The notes beneath the pieces were generated by a model. It did no database searches. It worked only from the letters and a program-made list of their open reading frames with translations, and was not told the DNA's origin. DNA of 41,524 bases. It comes from Roseovarius gahaiensis (GTDB lineage Bacteria; Pseudomonadota; Alphaproteobacteria; Rhodobacterales; Rhodobacteraceae). Location of the stretch: positions 1-41,524 of the forward strand of contig NZ_JAAORB010000026.1 in NCBI RefSeq assembly GCF_011601345.1, read 5' to 3'. Below, one piece after another: positions 8,489 to 16,456 of the stretch. The position numbers and the translations under genes were made by a program. Every line of letters starts with the position of its first letter. Position 1 is the first letter of the stretch.

Positions 8489-8982
8489 CCGAACGCGCAG
8501 TATTGGCCGGGGGCTGTTTCTGGGGGATGCAAGATCTGATCCGGCGGCTGGATGGGGTGATTTCCACCCGTGTTGGCTATACCGGGGGTGACGTGCCCAA
8601 CGCCACCTACCGCAATCACGGCACCCACGCCGAAGGGATCGAGATTGTCTTTGATCCCGACAAGATCAGCTATCGCAAGCTGCTGGAGGTGTTTTTCCAG
8701 ATCCATGATCCAACCACCCTGAACCGTCAGGGAAACGATGTTGGCATGTCCTATCGCTCGGCGATTTACTATGTGGACGAGGCGCAAAAAGATATGGCGG
8801 TGAAAACCATCGCCGATGTCGAAGCCTCGGGCCATTGGCCCGGCAAGGTTGTGACAGAAGTTGAACCCGTCGGTGATTTCTGGGAGGCCGAGCCCGAACA
8901 TCAGGATTATCTGGAACGCTTTCCCAATGGTTACACCTGTCATTTTCCACGCGCCGATTGGGTTTTGCCAGACAGCGCATAA
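8485..8982 (+). CDS. msrA: Peptide-methionine (S)-S-oxide reductase
   Basis: Reduces the S-epimer of methionine sulfoxide, complementing MsrB from the same two-gene operon; translation is coupled by a 4-base overlap. The catalytic motif GGCFWG is at residues 9-14 with Cys11 as nucleophile. [24 protein letters not shown] and [16 protein letters not shown] follow in family order. A second cysteine near the C-terminus (GYTCHFP, Cys152) may act in recycling. At 165 residues it is a compact, cytoplasmic single-domain MsrA. Confidence 0.96.
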   Translation: MTERAVLAGGCFWGMQDLIRRLDGVISTRVGYTGGDVPNATYRNHGTHAEGIEIVFDPDKISYRKLLEVFFQIHDPTTLNRQGNDVGMSYRSAIYYVDEAQKDMAVKTIADVEASGHWPGKVVTEVEPVGDFWEAEPEHQDYLERFPNGYTCHFPRADWVLPDSA

Positions 8983-9035
8983 GCGATTTGGGCTAAAATA
9001 GAGCCTATGTGGATATGCGGCAGGAGCGACATTAC

Positions 9036-9959
9036 ATGAGCCCCTTCAAGGGAATTGCCCTGAAGCTGTGTGCGGTTGTGCTGTTCGTGGTCATGTCGTC
9101 GCTGATCAAAGCGGCCTCGGATACCGTGCCGCCGGGGCAGGCGGTGTTTTTTCGCTCATTGTTTGCGATCCCGGTGATCTTGGGCTGGCTGGCGCTGCGC
9201 GGTGATTTGGCAACCGGCCTACGGGTAACCTCGCCGATGGGGCATTTCTGGCGTGGGTTTGTGGGTACGGCGGCGATGGGGCTGATGTTTGCCGGGCTTG
9301 GCCTGCTTCCATTGCCCGAGGTCACAGCCCTTGGCTATACCGCGCCGTTGCTAACCGTCGTGTTCGCGGCAATGTTTTTGGATGAACGGGTTGGATTGTT
9401 TCGTATCGCGGCTGTTGCATTGGGATTGGTTGGCGTCCTGATCGTGCTGGCCCCGCGGTTAAGCACATTGACCGGTGAAACCGTGCAGACCACACAGGCG
9501 GTGGGCGCTGTGATGGTCTTGCTGGGCGCCACCTGCGCGGCACTGGCACAGATCTACATTCGCAAACTGGTGGCGACCGAACAAACCAGCGCGATCGTCT
9601 TTTATTTCTCGGCTACGTCAACGCTTCTGTCGCTGCTGACTGTGCCGTTCGGCTGGGTGATTCCGGATGGGCCAGAGACGGTTTATTTGATCCTCGCCGG
9701 TCTATTGGGTGGGTTGGCGCAGATTTTCCTGACGTCGGCCTACCGCTTTGCCGATGCAAGTGTCGTGGCACCGTTCGACTATGCCTCGATGCTGTTTGCG
9801 TTGATGATCGGCTATTTCATTTTTGATGAGGTGCCCACTGGCGCAATGCTATTGGGTGCGGTGCTGGTGATTGCAGCCGGGATCATAATCATCTTGCGAG
9901 AGCGGCATCTGGGCATCAAGCGCGGCAAAGCGCGCGCGCTGCGCACGCCGCAAGGTTAG
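9036..9959 (+). CDS. EamA/DMT-superfamily inner-membrane transporter
   Basis: Integral inner-membrane protein of about 307 residues with roughly ten hydrophobic segments, arranged as two EamA halves (the second near 150-290). This is the drug/metabolite exporter architecture. Substrate cannot be predicted; family members export amino acids, purines or other metabolites. The ATG at 9036 (MSPFKGIALKLCAVV) is preferred, with AGGAG nine bases upstream; a GTG at 9009 would add nine hydrophilic residues. It follows msrA on the same strand with a short gap, so co-transcription is possible, and converges on puuB. Confidence 0.88.
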   Translation: MSPFKGIALKLCAVVLFVVMSSLIKAASDTVPPGQAVFFRSLFAIPVILGWLALRGDLATGLRVTSPMGHFWRGFVGTAAMGLMFAGLGLLPLPEVTALGYTAPLLTVVFAAMFLDERVGLFRIAAVALGLVGVLIVLAPRLSTLTGETVQTTQAVGAVMVLLGATCAALAQIYIRKLVATEQTSAIVFYFSATSTLLSLLTVPFGWVIPDGPETVYLILAGLLGGLAQIFLTSAYRFADASVVAPFDYASMLFALMIGYFIFDEVPTGAMLLGAVLVIAAGIIIILRERHLGIKRGKARALRTPQG

Positions 9960-9968
9960 AGCCGGTTT

Positions 9969-11294
9969 TCAGCCACCGGTCAGGGTGGCCAATGCATAGG
10001 GCGGCCACAACCATGCGCGCCGCAAGCGTCCCAAGGGAAAGCGCTGGGGCGGTTTGCGCAGGATCGCCGGGTAGGCCCGGCTTGGTGTCTTGTCTTGCGC
10101 CAGATCAGCCAGAATTGCGCCTGCGTGGGTGGCCATTGCAACGCCGTTACCCTGATAGCTGAGCGCGGTAAACGCACCGGGCATTTCAGGGATCGGCCCG
10201 GCATAGGGGGTCATGTCACGCGACACCGACAGCAAGCCATTCCAGCTATAGGGTGTATCAACCTGTGCCCATGCCGGGAACATTCGTTCGAAATGCTGGC
10301 GAATGGTGCGGTGCATCCGGGCATCCTGTGCGGGTGAGCTGAACAGCCCGCCGCGCATGCCGAACAGGAACCGTTTGTTTGGCATCAGGCGGAAATAGTG
10401 CAGGAAAAACCGCTCGTCATAGGCCATTTGATGACTGCTCCAGCCTTGTGCGGCGATTTCGTCATCGGTCAGGGTGCGGGTGACCAACACGTTGGATTGC
10501 GCGGGCAGGTATCGCGCGCGCATCCAGCGTGGCAGATCGTCCGAGGAATAGCCATTGGTTGCCACGATCAGGCGTTTGGCGGTGATCTGCGCATGATCGG
10601 TGTGCAAGGTAAAACCGTTGCCTTGATCAATCCGGCGCACCGGAGACCGGGCAAAGACGCGCGCCCCTTGCGCCACGGCAGCTTGTGCCAAACCAAGGGC
10701 ATATTTGGCGGGGTTCAGGGCAAACCCCACCGGAACCGTCATGCCGCAGTGAAACGGGCCGGTCATGCCGTTTTGTGCAAGCTCCGCCTGTGGGATGATC
10801 TGCGGTGTGACACTCAGATCAGCCTCAAGCCGTTTGGCCTTGGTTTCAAAGTCGATCAGTGACTTTTCGGTAAAACCCATGATGGTTTCACCGTCCGAGT
10901 GCCGATCAACCTGCAAATGGTGGCGGTCGATCAGATCAGCCGCGGTATCGACTGCCGCCATTTCAGTGCGGCGCGCCTCGGCGCGGGCCTCTTCGCCGTG
11001 CAGGCGGGCGATCACGCCATCCGGGGCACCAAACCCGCCAAGGCAGCAAAACCCACCATTGCGCCCCGAGGCGCCCCAGCCGGGGGTTTGTGCCTCGAAC
11101 ACGGCGACATCCGCGCCCGATTGCGCCAGATGCAACGCCGCTGACAACCCGGTGAACCCTCCACCGATCACGGCTACGTCACAGGTGATTGGCCCTGATG
11201 CGGCCGAATAGCCCGGATCAGAGACTGTATCGACCCAATAACATCCCGCACGGGGTGCATCGGTGTAGGTGTGTGCCGGAAAGACGCGGGTCAT
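9969..11294 (-). CDS. puuB: FAD-dependent amine/amino-acid oxidase, gamma-glutamylputrescine oxidase-like
   Basis: Flavoprotein of 441 residues in the DAO (glycine/D-amino-acid oxidase) family. The dinucleotide-binding motif is AVIGGGFTGLSAALHL near 41-56, with the PuuB/OrdL-typical GWGASGRNGGFC shortly after. The C-terminus has the family block YSWNGLLSVSRDMTPYAGPIP and SYQGNGVAMA. It is the last gene of the putrescine-uptake operon and its ATG overlaps the potI stop, which supports a polyamine-derived substrate. In E. coli, PuuB oxidises gamma-glutamylputrescine. The other Puu enzymes (PuuA, PuuC, PuuD) are not in this window, so the true substrate may be a free polyamine or another amine. 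Exact substrate is uncertain. Confidence 0.8.
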   Translation of the reverse strand: MTRVFPAHTYTDAPRAGCYWVDTVSDPGYSAASGPITCDVAVIGGGFTGLSAALHLAQSGADVAVFEAQTPGWGASGRNGGFCCLGGFGAPDGVIARLHGEEARAEARRTEMAAVDTAADLIDRHHLQVDRHSDGETIMGFTEKSLIDFETKAKRLEADLSVTPQIIPQAELAQNGMTGPFHCGMTVPVGFALNPAKYALGLAQAAVAQGARVFARSPVRRIDQGNGFTLHTDHAQITAKRLIVATNGYSSDDLPRWMRARYLPAQSNVLVTRTLTDDEIAAQGWSSHQMAYDERFFLHYFRLMPNKRFLFGMRGGLFSSPAQDARMHRTIRQHFERMFPAWAQVDTPYSWNGLLSVSRDMTPYAGPIPEMPGAFTALSYQGNGVAMATHAGAILADLAQDKTPSRAYPAILRKPPQRFPLGRLRRAWLWPPYALATLTGG

Positions 11295-12106
11295 GCGCGC
11301 TCGGCGGCGCGTTGATCAGCCTCTTGCCGCAGGGCGGAGCGTTTCGTCACGAGCGAGGCGGTGATCACCCCAACCGCGACCACGGCGATCATCAACGTCG
11401 ACAGCGCGTTGATCTCTGGTGACACGCCCAGCCGGATCGACGACCAGATCTTGATCGGCAAGGTGGTGGAGGATGGCCCGGCGGTGAAGGAGGCGATCAC
11501 CAGATCGTCAAGCGACAGCGTAAAGGCCAGCAGCCAGCCCGCAAACACCGCAGGCGCAATGATCGGCAGTGTAACAAGGCGAAACGCCTGCATGGGCGAG
11601 CAGCCCAGATCAAGCGCCGCCTCTTCCAGCGAGCGATCAAAGCTGACCAGCCGCGATGACACCACGACCGACACGTAGCACATCGAAAAGGTGGTATGCG
11701 CAAGGATGATGGTGAAAACGCCCCGATCCAGACCGATGCCTATGAACAAAAGCAGCAATGACAGGCCGGTAATCACCTCGGGCATGACCAGAGGCGCGTA
11801 GATCATGCCGGAAAACAGGGTGCGCCCGGCAAAGCGGCCCGCCCGCACCATGACATAGGCCGCCATAGTGCCCAGAACTGTGGCGACGGTCGAGCTGACG
11901 AACGCCACCTGTACTGTCACCCACGCAGCATCCAAAAAGGCATCGTTGCGAAGCAATTCGCCATACCACTTGGTGGAAAAACCGGCCCAGACCGTGACCA
12001 GCTTGGAGTCGTTGAAGCTATAGATGATCAGCAGGACCATCGGCAGATACAGGAAGGCAAAGCCAAGGGTCAGGGATGTGGCATTAAACCATGTAAAGCG
12101 TCTCAT
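11291..12106 (-). CDS. potI: Putrescine-type ABC transporter permease (second subunit)
   Basis: Inner-membrane permease of 271 residues, the length expected of PotI/PotC. It has about six membrane segments, starting FLYLPMVLLIIYSFN. The ABC-importer EAA loop reads SLEEAALDLGCSPMQAF and would contact the PotG ATPase. The ATG at 12106 (MRRFTWFNATS) overlaps the potH stop as ATGA; reading further upstream would enter potH in another frame. The stop overlaps the puuB start. It would work with PotF, PotG and PotH to import putrescine or a related diamine. Confidence 0.92.
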   Translation of the reverse strand: MRRFTWFNATSLTLGFAFLYLPMVLLIIYSFNDSKLVTVWAGFSTKWYGELLRNDAFLDAAWVTVQVAFVSSTVATVLGTMAAYVMVRAGRFAGRTLFSGMIYAPLVMPEVITGLSLLLLFIGIGLDRGVFTIILAHTTFSMCYVSVVVSSRLVSFDRSLEEAALDLGCSPMQAFRLVTLPIIAPAVFAGWLLAFTLSLDDLVIASFTAGPSSTTLPIKIWSSIRLGVSPEINALSTLMIAVVAVGVITASLVTKRSALRQEADQRAAERA

Positions 12107-12993
12107 CCTTCGGCCTCCCGCTGTTTCTGCTCGTTGCGCTGGAACAGGATGATCGGGATGATCAGGATCAGCAGCAGGATCACCGCCACGGCACTGGCCA
12201 CCGGCCAGTCGCGGTTGTTGAAGAATTCTTCCCAAAGGACTTTGCCGATCATCAGGGTTTGCGACCCACCCAGAAGCGACGGGATGACGAATTCACCGAT
12301 GGTGGGGATGAACACAAGGAAACACCCCGCGATAATGCCGTTTTTCGACAGCGGAATGGTGATCAACCAAAAGGCTTGCAGCCGCGAACATCCCAGATCT
12401 TCCGCCGCTTCCAGAAGCGAGGCATCCATACGCTCAAGCGCGGCATAGATCGGCAGGATCATGAAAGGAAGGTAGGTATAAACGATACCGATATAGACGG
12501 CGACAGGTGTGTTCAGGATCGTGAGCGGCTCGGAAATCAGACCGGTCCACATCAGGAACTGGTTCAAATACCCCTCACCCGACAAAATCCCCATCCAAGA
12601 ATAAACCCGGATCAAAAAGCTGGTCCAGAATGGCAAGATCACAAGCAGCATCAGTGTCGGACGCCAGTGATCGGGGGCATTGGCCATGCCGTAGGCGATC
12701 GGATAGCCGACCAGCAGGGTCAGCAAGGTCGCGATCACCGCGATCTGAAGCGAAGATAGGTAAGCCTTCCAATATAGATCGTCGGTCGTCAGGAATTGGA
12801 AGTTTTCCAGATCAAGCTGTGACAGAAAGTCCTTAACGCCCTGCCAGCCAGCGCCAAGGTCAAGCGTGGGGGTATAGGGCGGAATGGCAAGGGCGGTGTC
12901 GCTGAGGCTGATTTTCAAAACGATCAGAAACGGCACCAGAAACAGCGCCAGCAGCCACAGATACGGGACGAATATGAGGATCAGGCGCCTCAT
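12103..12993 (-). CDS. potH: Putrescine-type ABC transporter permease (first subunit)
   Basis: Inner-membrane permease of 296 residues with six predicted helices. The first is LILIFVPYLWLLALFLVPFL at the N-terminus. A periplasmic stretch follows (about 30-75), and the EAA loop is SLLEAAEDLGCSRLQAF. It has the PotB/PotH signature FWTSFLIRVYSWMGIL after the second core helix. The start overlaps the potG stop and its stop overlaps the potI start, so the four-subunit complex is translated from tightly coupled genes. Confidence 0.93.
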   Translation of the reverse strand: MRRLILIFVPYLWLLALFLVPFLIVLKISLSDTALAIPPYTPTLDLGAGWQGVKDFLSQLDLENFQFLTTDDLYWKAYLSSLQIAVIATLLTLLVGYPIAYGMANAPDHWRPTLMLLVILPFWTSFLIRVYSWMGILSGEGYLNQFLMWTGLISEPLTILNTPVAVYIGIVYTYLPFMILPIYAALERMDASLLEAAEDLGCSRLQAFWLITIPLSKNGIIAGCFLVFIPTIGEFVIPSLLGGSQTLMIGKVLWEEFFNNRDWPVASAVAVILLLILIIPIILFQRNEQKQREAEG

Positions 12994-14369
12994 TCTACAA
13001 GCACCACGCCTGCAGTGTCACGGAAGCTGATCCAGACGTCGTCTTCCCAAGTGATGTCGCGTTGGGAAACGCGGCGGGTGTTCGTGGCTTGCGCCTTGAT
13101 TTTCAGGCCGTCCGGCAATTCGACATGATAGGTCGAGATATTGCCCAGATAGGCAATATCGACCACCTTGCCATGCAGCACGTTCGGGGCGTCGGGCCGG
13201 GTCTTGGAAATGCTCATCTTTTCCGGGCGAAGCGACAGAGTGACCGTTTGACCATCCAGCGCGGGGTCTCCGTTGCTGGCGATCAGTGGCGGTGCGCCTT
13301 CGTGCCAGTGAATTTCGAGGCCGCCGGGTGCGGCCTCGACGGGCTGTGGGGTCGCCTGCGCCGAGGCCAGCGGCGCATCGCGCGTCGGGTCGGGCGGCGG
13401 AAGTCGTTTCGGTGCATCCGAGCGCGGTCCGAGCACGAATTTCAGAACCTTGTCATGTAGCCAACGACCAGCGTCATTGGGTTGCGGGTCAAGCCGCTGG
13501 GGCGTTCCGGAGGCCGCATCGTCACGCTTTTCAGGAGGCTGCATGGAAGGCGGTGTTGGGTCGCCTTGTGGCTCTGATCCCGGGTTGCGGGCCTTGGCGG
13601 TGCCGGTGATCATGTTCACGTCGCCGATGAAATCGGCCACGTAGCGCGATACGGGCGCCTCGTAGATCGTCTGCGGCGTATCGGCCTGAATGATCTTGCC
13701 ATGATCCATCACCGCCACGCGGCTGGCCACTGTCATCGCCTCTTCCTGATCGTGGGTGACGATCACAAAGGTCGTGCCGGTGGTTTCCTGAATGTCCATA
13801 AGTTCGAATTGGGTGTCTTGGCGCAGCTTGGCGTCAAGCGCTCCAAGCGGTTCATCCAGCAGTAAGAGTTTCGGTGCCTTGGCAAGGCTGCGCGCCAAGG
13901 CCACACGCTGACGCTGGCCACCGGAAATCTGATGCGGCTTGCGCTGGGCGAATTTTTCAAGCCGTGTCAGTTTGAGCATCTCGGCGACACGATCACCTAT
14001 GGCGTCACGGGTCATGCCGTCGCGCTTCAGTCCAAAGGCGATATTGTCCCACACGGATAGATGCGGAAACAGCGCGTAGGATTGAAACATCATGTTTACA
14101 GCGCGCTTGTTGGGGGGGATCGGGGCGATATCCTGACCGGCGAGTATAATCTGGCCTTGGGTCGGCGTTTCAAAGCCTGCCAGCATACGCATCATCGTGG
14201 TTTTGCCACAGCCCGAGGGACCAAGAAGGGCAAAAAACTCACGTTCAAAAATATCAAACGTCTGGTCGTCGATGGCGGTGAAATCACCGAACCGCTTTGT
14301 CACGTTCTTGAACTGGATCAGCGGTTTTTCGTTGGGGTCGTTCCACGGCTCGAATATTGTTTGGTTCAT
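12990..14369 (-). CDS. potG: Putrescine-type ABC transporter ATPase with proline-rich insert
   Basis: Cytoplasmic ATPase driving the PotFGHI importer. It has Walker A GPSGCGKT at 50-57, the Q-loop block MMFQSYALFPH near 93-103, signature ISGGQ at 148-152 and Walker B LLLLDEP at 168-174. The H-loop is in IVTHDQEE near 203-210. At 459 residues it is about 80 longer than E. coli PotG. The excess is a Pro/Asp/Ala-rich, probably disordered stretch at about 258-350, lying between the ATPase core (ends DFIGDVNMITG) and the C-terminal TOBE-type domain (TLSLRPEKMSIS onward). It is in frame and free of stops, so it is an insertion rather than a sequencing break. Role of the insert is unknown. Confidence 0.93.
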   Translation of the reverse strand: MNQTIFEPWNDPNEKPLIQFKNVTKRFGDFTAIDDQTFDIFEREFFALLGPSGCGKTTMMRMLAGFETPTQGQIILAGQDIAPIPPNKRAVNMMFQSYALFPHLSVWDNIAFGLKRDGMTRDAIGDRVAEMLKLTRLEKFAQRKPHQISGGQRQRVALARSLAKAPKLLLLDEPLGALDAKLRQDTQFELMDIQETTGTTFVIVTHDQEEAMTVASRVAVMDHGKIIQADTPQTIYEAPVSRYVADFIGDVNMITGTAKARNPGSEPQGDPTPPSMQPPEKRDDAASGTPQRLDPQPNDAGRWLHDKVLKFVLGPRSDAPKRLPPPDPTRDAPLASAQATPQPVEAAPGGLEIHWHEGAPPLIASNGDPALDGQTVTLSLRPEKMSISKTRPDAPNVLHGKVVDIAYLGNISTYHVELPDGLKIKAQATNTRRVSQRDITWEDDVWISFRDTAGVVLVE

Positions 14370-14392
14370 ACCTGTCCCACCTGTCGCGTGTG

Positions 14393-14419
14393 GGCCCGCG
14401 CAGCATAACCGCGCGGGCC
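14393..14419 (-). promoter_or_regulatory. potF-potG intercistronic hairpin
   Basis: GGCCCGCGC (14393-14401) pairs perfectly with GCGCGGGCC (14411-14419) around a 9-nt loop, between the potF stop and the potG start. There is no U-tract. Such GC stems after a binding-protein gene often stabilise the upstream message or reduce read-through, giving binding protein in excess over membrane parts. That role is inferred. Confidence 0.6.
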
Positions 14420-14432
14420 GGAAATGCGGGCC

Positions 14433-15518
14433 TTAGGTGCCCGATTTGATCTTGGTCCACAGGCGCGTCACGACGCGCTGCACCTTGATCGGATAGGGGG
14501 TGGTGGTGAACAGGTTGTCCATCGCCTCTTGCGACGGATAAATCGCCGGATCGCCGATCACGTCGTCGATCAGGTAGTCCTGCGATGCCTTGTTGCCGTT
14601 GGCGTAATAAACATAGTTCGACGCCGCGGCCATGTTTTGCGCATCCATGATGAAGTTCAGGAAGGTGTGCGCGCCGTCGGGGTTGGGCGCATCAACCGGA
14701 ATGGCCATTTGGTCAAACCACATCTGCGCGCCTTCCTTGGGGGCGTTATAGGCGATTTCCACGCCGTTATCGGCCTCGTCCGCGCGGTCACGGGCCTGAA
14801 GGATGTCGCCCGACCAGCCGACGGCGACGCAGATATCACCATTCGCCAGCGCGTTGATGTATTCGCTGCTGTGGAATTTCTGGATATGCGGACGGATCGG
14901 CGCGTAAATCTCTTCGGCCTTGGCAATCACCTCGGGGTCGTGGCTGTCGGGATCTTCGCCGATATATTTCAAGGCTGCCGGGATCATCTCGGCGGGGGCA
15001 TCAAGGAAATGCACGCCGCAGTCGCCCAGCTTTTCCATGTTTTCGGGGTCGAACACCAACTCCCAGCTGTCGATGGGGGCGTCTTCGCCCAGTAGCTCGG
15101 TGACCTTGCCGACATTCACGCCAAGGCCTGTTGTGCCCCACATGTAGTTGATCGAATAGGCGTTGTCGGGATCGTATTGCGCGGTGCGCTGTTCGACGAC
15201 ATCCCACATGTTGTCCAAATTGGGCAGCTTGGATTTGTCCAGTTTCTGGAACGCGCCGGCGCTGATCTGACGTTGCAGGAAGGTGCCCGAAGGAACAACA
15301 ACGTCATACCCCGACCCGCCGGCCAACATCTTGGTTTCCAAAACCTCGTTGCTGTCGAATACGTCATAAACCAGATCCAGCCCGGTCTCTTCTTCGAACT
15401 TGTCCAGAAGGTCTTCGTCGATGTAGTCGGACCAGTTGTAGACCCGTACCTCTTGCGCGTTGGCGGATAGGGCGCCAAGGGCAATTGTTGCGGTGGTTGT
15501 CAAAATCATCTTGCGCAT
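14433..15518 (-). CDS. potF: Periplasmic putrescine-binding protein
   Basis: Substrate-binding component of the PotFGHI importer, 361 residues. A signal peptide covers about 1-21 (MRKMILTTTATIALGALSANA) with cleavage before QEVRVYNW. The mature N-terminus VRVYNWSDYIDEDLLDKFEEE is the hallmark of the PotD/PotF family, followed by LETKMLAGGSGYDVVVPSG. WGTTGLGVN and SWELVFDPENMEKL further support the family. It is first in the operon and diverges from a GntR-type regulator gene, from which it is separated by 148 bp. Putrescine rather than spermidine is suggested by the PotFGHI-like gene order and the catabolic neighbours; ligand preference is not proven. Confidence 0.93.
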   Translation of the reverse strand: MRKMILTTTATIALGALSANAQEVRVYNWSDYIDEDLLDKFEEETGLDLVYDVFDSNEVLETKMLAGGSGYDVVVPSGTFLQRQISAGAFQKLDKSKLPNLDNMWDVVEQRTAQYDPDNAYSINYMWGTTGLGVNVGKVTELLGEDAPIDSWELVFDPENMEKLGDCGVHFLDAPAEMIPAALKYIGEDPDSHDPEVIAKAEEIYAPIRPHIQKFHSSEYINALANGDICVAVGWSGDILQARDRADEADNGVEIAYNAPKEGAQMWFDQMAIPVDAPNPDGAHTFLNFIMDAQNMAAASNYVYYANGNKASQDYLIDDVIGDPAIYPSQEAMDNLFTTTPYPIKVQRVVTRLWTKIKSGT

Positions 15519-15564
15519 TAGTGGTCTCCCGTTGGTTCGGCAAGTTGTGATGCCATTTGGATGA

Positions 15565-15574
15565 TTTGATCAAA
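15565..15574. promoter_or_regulatory. Candidate operator TTTGATCAAA in the potF/gntR spacer
   Basis: A perfect 10-bp palindrome TTTGATCAAA lies in the divergent promoter region, about 47 bp from the potF start. Its core TTTGATCA recurs at 16382-16389 ahead of the aminotransferase gene. Shared sites flanking a GntR gene suggest they could be the binding sites of that regulator. This is an inference from two occurrences. Confidence 0.4.
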
Positions 15575-15666
15575 AAAATCACCTTCTGGCAATATAGCAA
15601 TGTTTTCACGCAGTCGCTAAACTCGCAAGAACAGTTAGAGCAACAGGGCATCTGGAGGCCCGAAAT

Positions 15667-16362
15667 ATGAACAAGGCTGCCGGAAAATTAGCCGACTCAG
15701 ACGGCGCAAAAGGGCGCTTGCCCGCGCATGAGGTGATCTATCGCCAATTGCGCGATCTGGTGCTGTATGGCGATCTTGCACCGGGGCAGGCGGTGACCAT
15801 TCAGGGATTGACCGAACGCCTTGCTGCCGGGATGACGCCGGTCCGCGAAGCGATCCGCCGCCTGATTGCCGAGGGTGCGTTGGAATTCCAAGGCAATCGC
15901 CGGGTCTGTGTGCCGCTGCTGAACGCTGAGAATATAAGCGAAATAATTCTTGCAAGGCAGTGGCTTGACCCGCATCTAAGCCTGCGCGCGACACAGCGCG
16001 CAACGCCGGATGATCTGGATGAACTGACAGCGATGGACACCACCCTCGATCAGTCGATTTTGCGGGGTGATCTGCGCGGATATCTTGAGCTGAACTACAA
16101 GTTCCACAAGCGTTTGTATGAACTGGCCGAGGCCCCGATATTGGCGGATATGGCCGATGGTTTGTGGTTGCGGTTTGGGCCGTCGCTGCGCGTGGTCTGT
16201 GGTCGGTTGGGCACCCAGAATTTGCCCGACAAACACAAAGACCTGTTACAGGCCATGCGCGCCCGCGACGCCGAAGAGGCCGCACGCGCCATCCGCGAGG
16301 ATGTGATCCAGGGAATGGAGCAAGTTCGGCAATCTTTCGGTGGGCAAGACCCGCTGAACTGA
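15667..16362 (+). CDS. GntR-family (FadR/FCD subfamily) transcriptional regulator
   Basis: DNA-binding regulator of 231 residues. The winged helix-turn-helix covers about 18-85, with HEVIYRQLRDLVLYGDLAPG then LTERLAAGMTPVREAIRRL, the classic GntR recognition region. The C-terminal FCD ligand domain is all-helical and includes LELNYKFHKRLYELA and the terminal HKDLLQAMRARDAEEAARAI. The gene lies between the divergent potFGHI-puuB operon and the co-directional aminotransferase, so it is the natural candidate to control polyamine uptake and breakdown. The ligand might be a polyamine or a catabolite, but this cannot be read from sequence. Confidence 0.92.
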   Translation: MNKAAGKLADSDGAKGRLPAHEVIYRQLRDLVLYGDLAPGQAVTIQGLTERLAAGMTPVREAIRRLIAEGALEFQGNRRVCVPLLNAENISEIILARQWLDPHLSLRATQRATPDDLDELTAMDTTLDQSILRGDLRGYLELNYKFHKRLYELAEAPILADMADGLWLRFGPSLRVVCGRLGTQNLPDKHKDLLQAMRARDAEEAARAIREDVIQGMEQVRQSFGGQDPLN

Positions 16363-16381
16363 TTCGATTGACAGGAAATAA

Positions 16382-16389
16382 TTTGATCA
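16382..16389. promoter_or_regulatory. Second TTTGATCA site, upstream of aminotransferase gene
   Basis: TTTGATCA lies about 68 bp upstream of the aminotransferase start, inside the short AT-rich gap after the GntR gene. It matches the core of the palindrome at 15565-15574. Proposed as a second binding site for the same regulator. Confidence 0.35.
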
Positions 16390-16456
16390 TATTCTAGGCA
16401 AAACGGCTGGCCGCGTGCGCCTGTGCCGCCCATGAACTGATTTGAAAGGTTATGCC

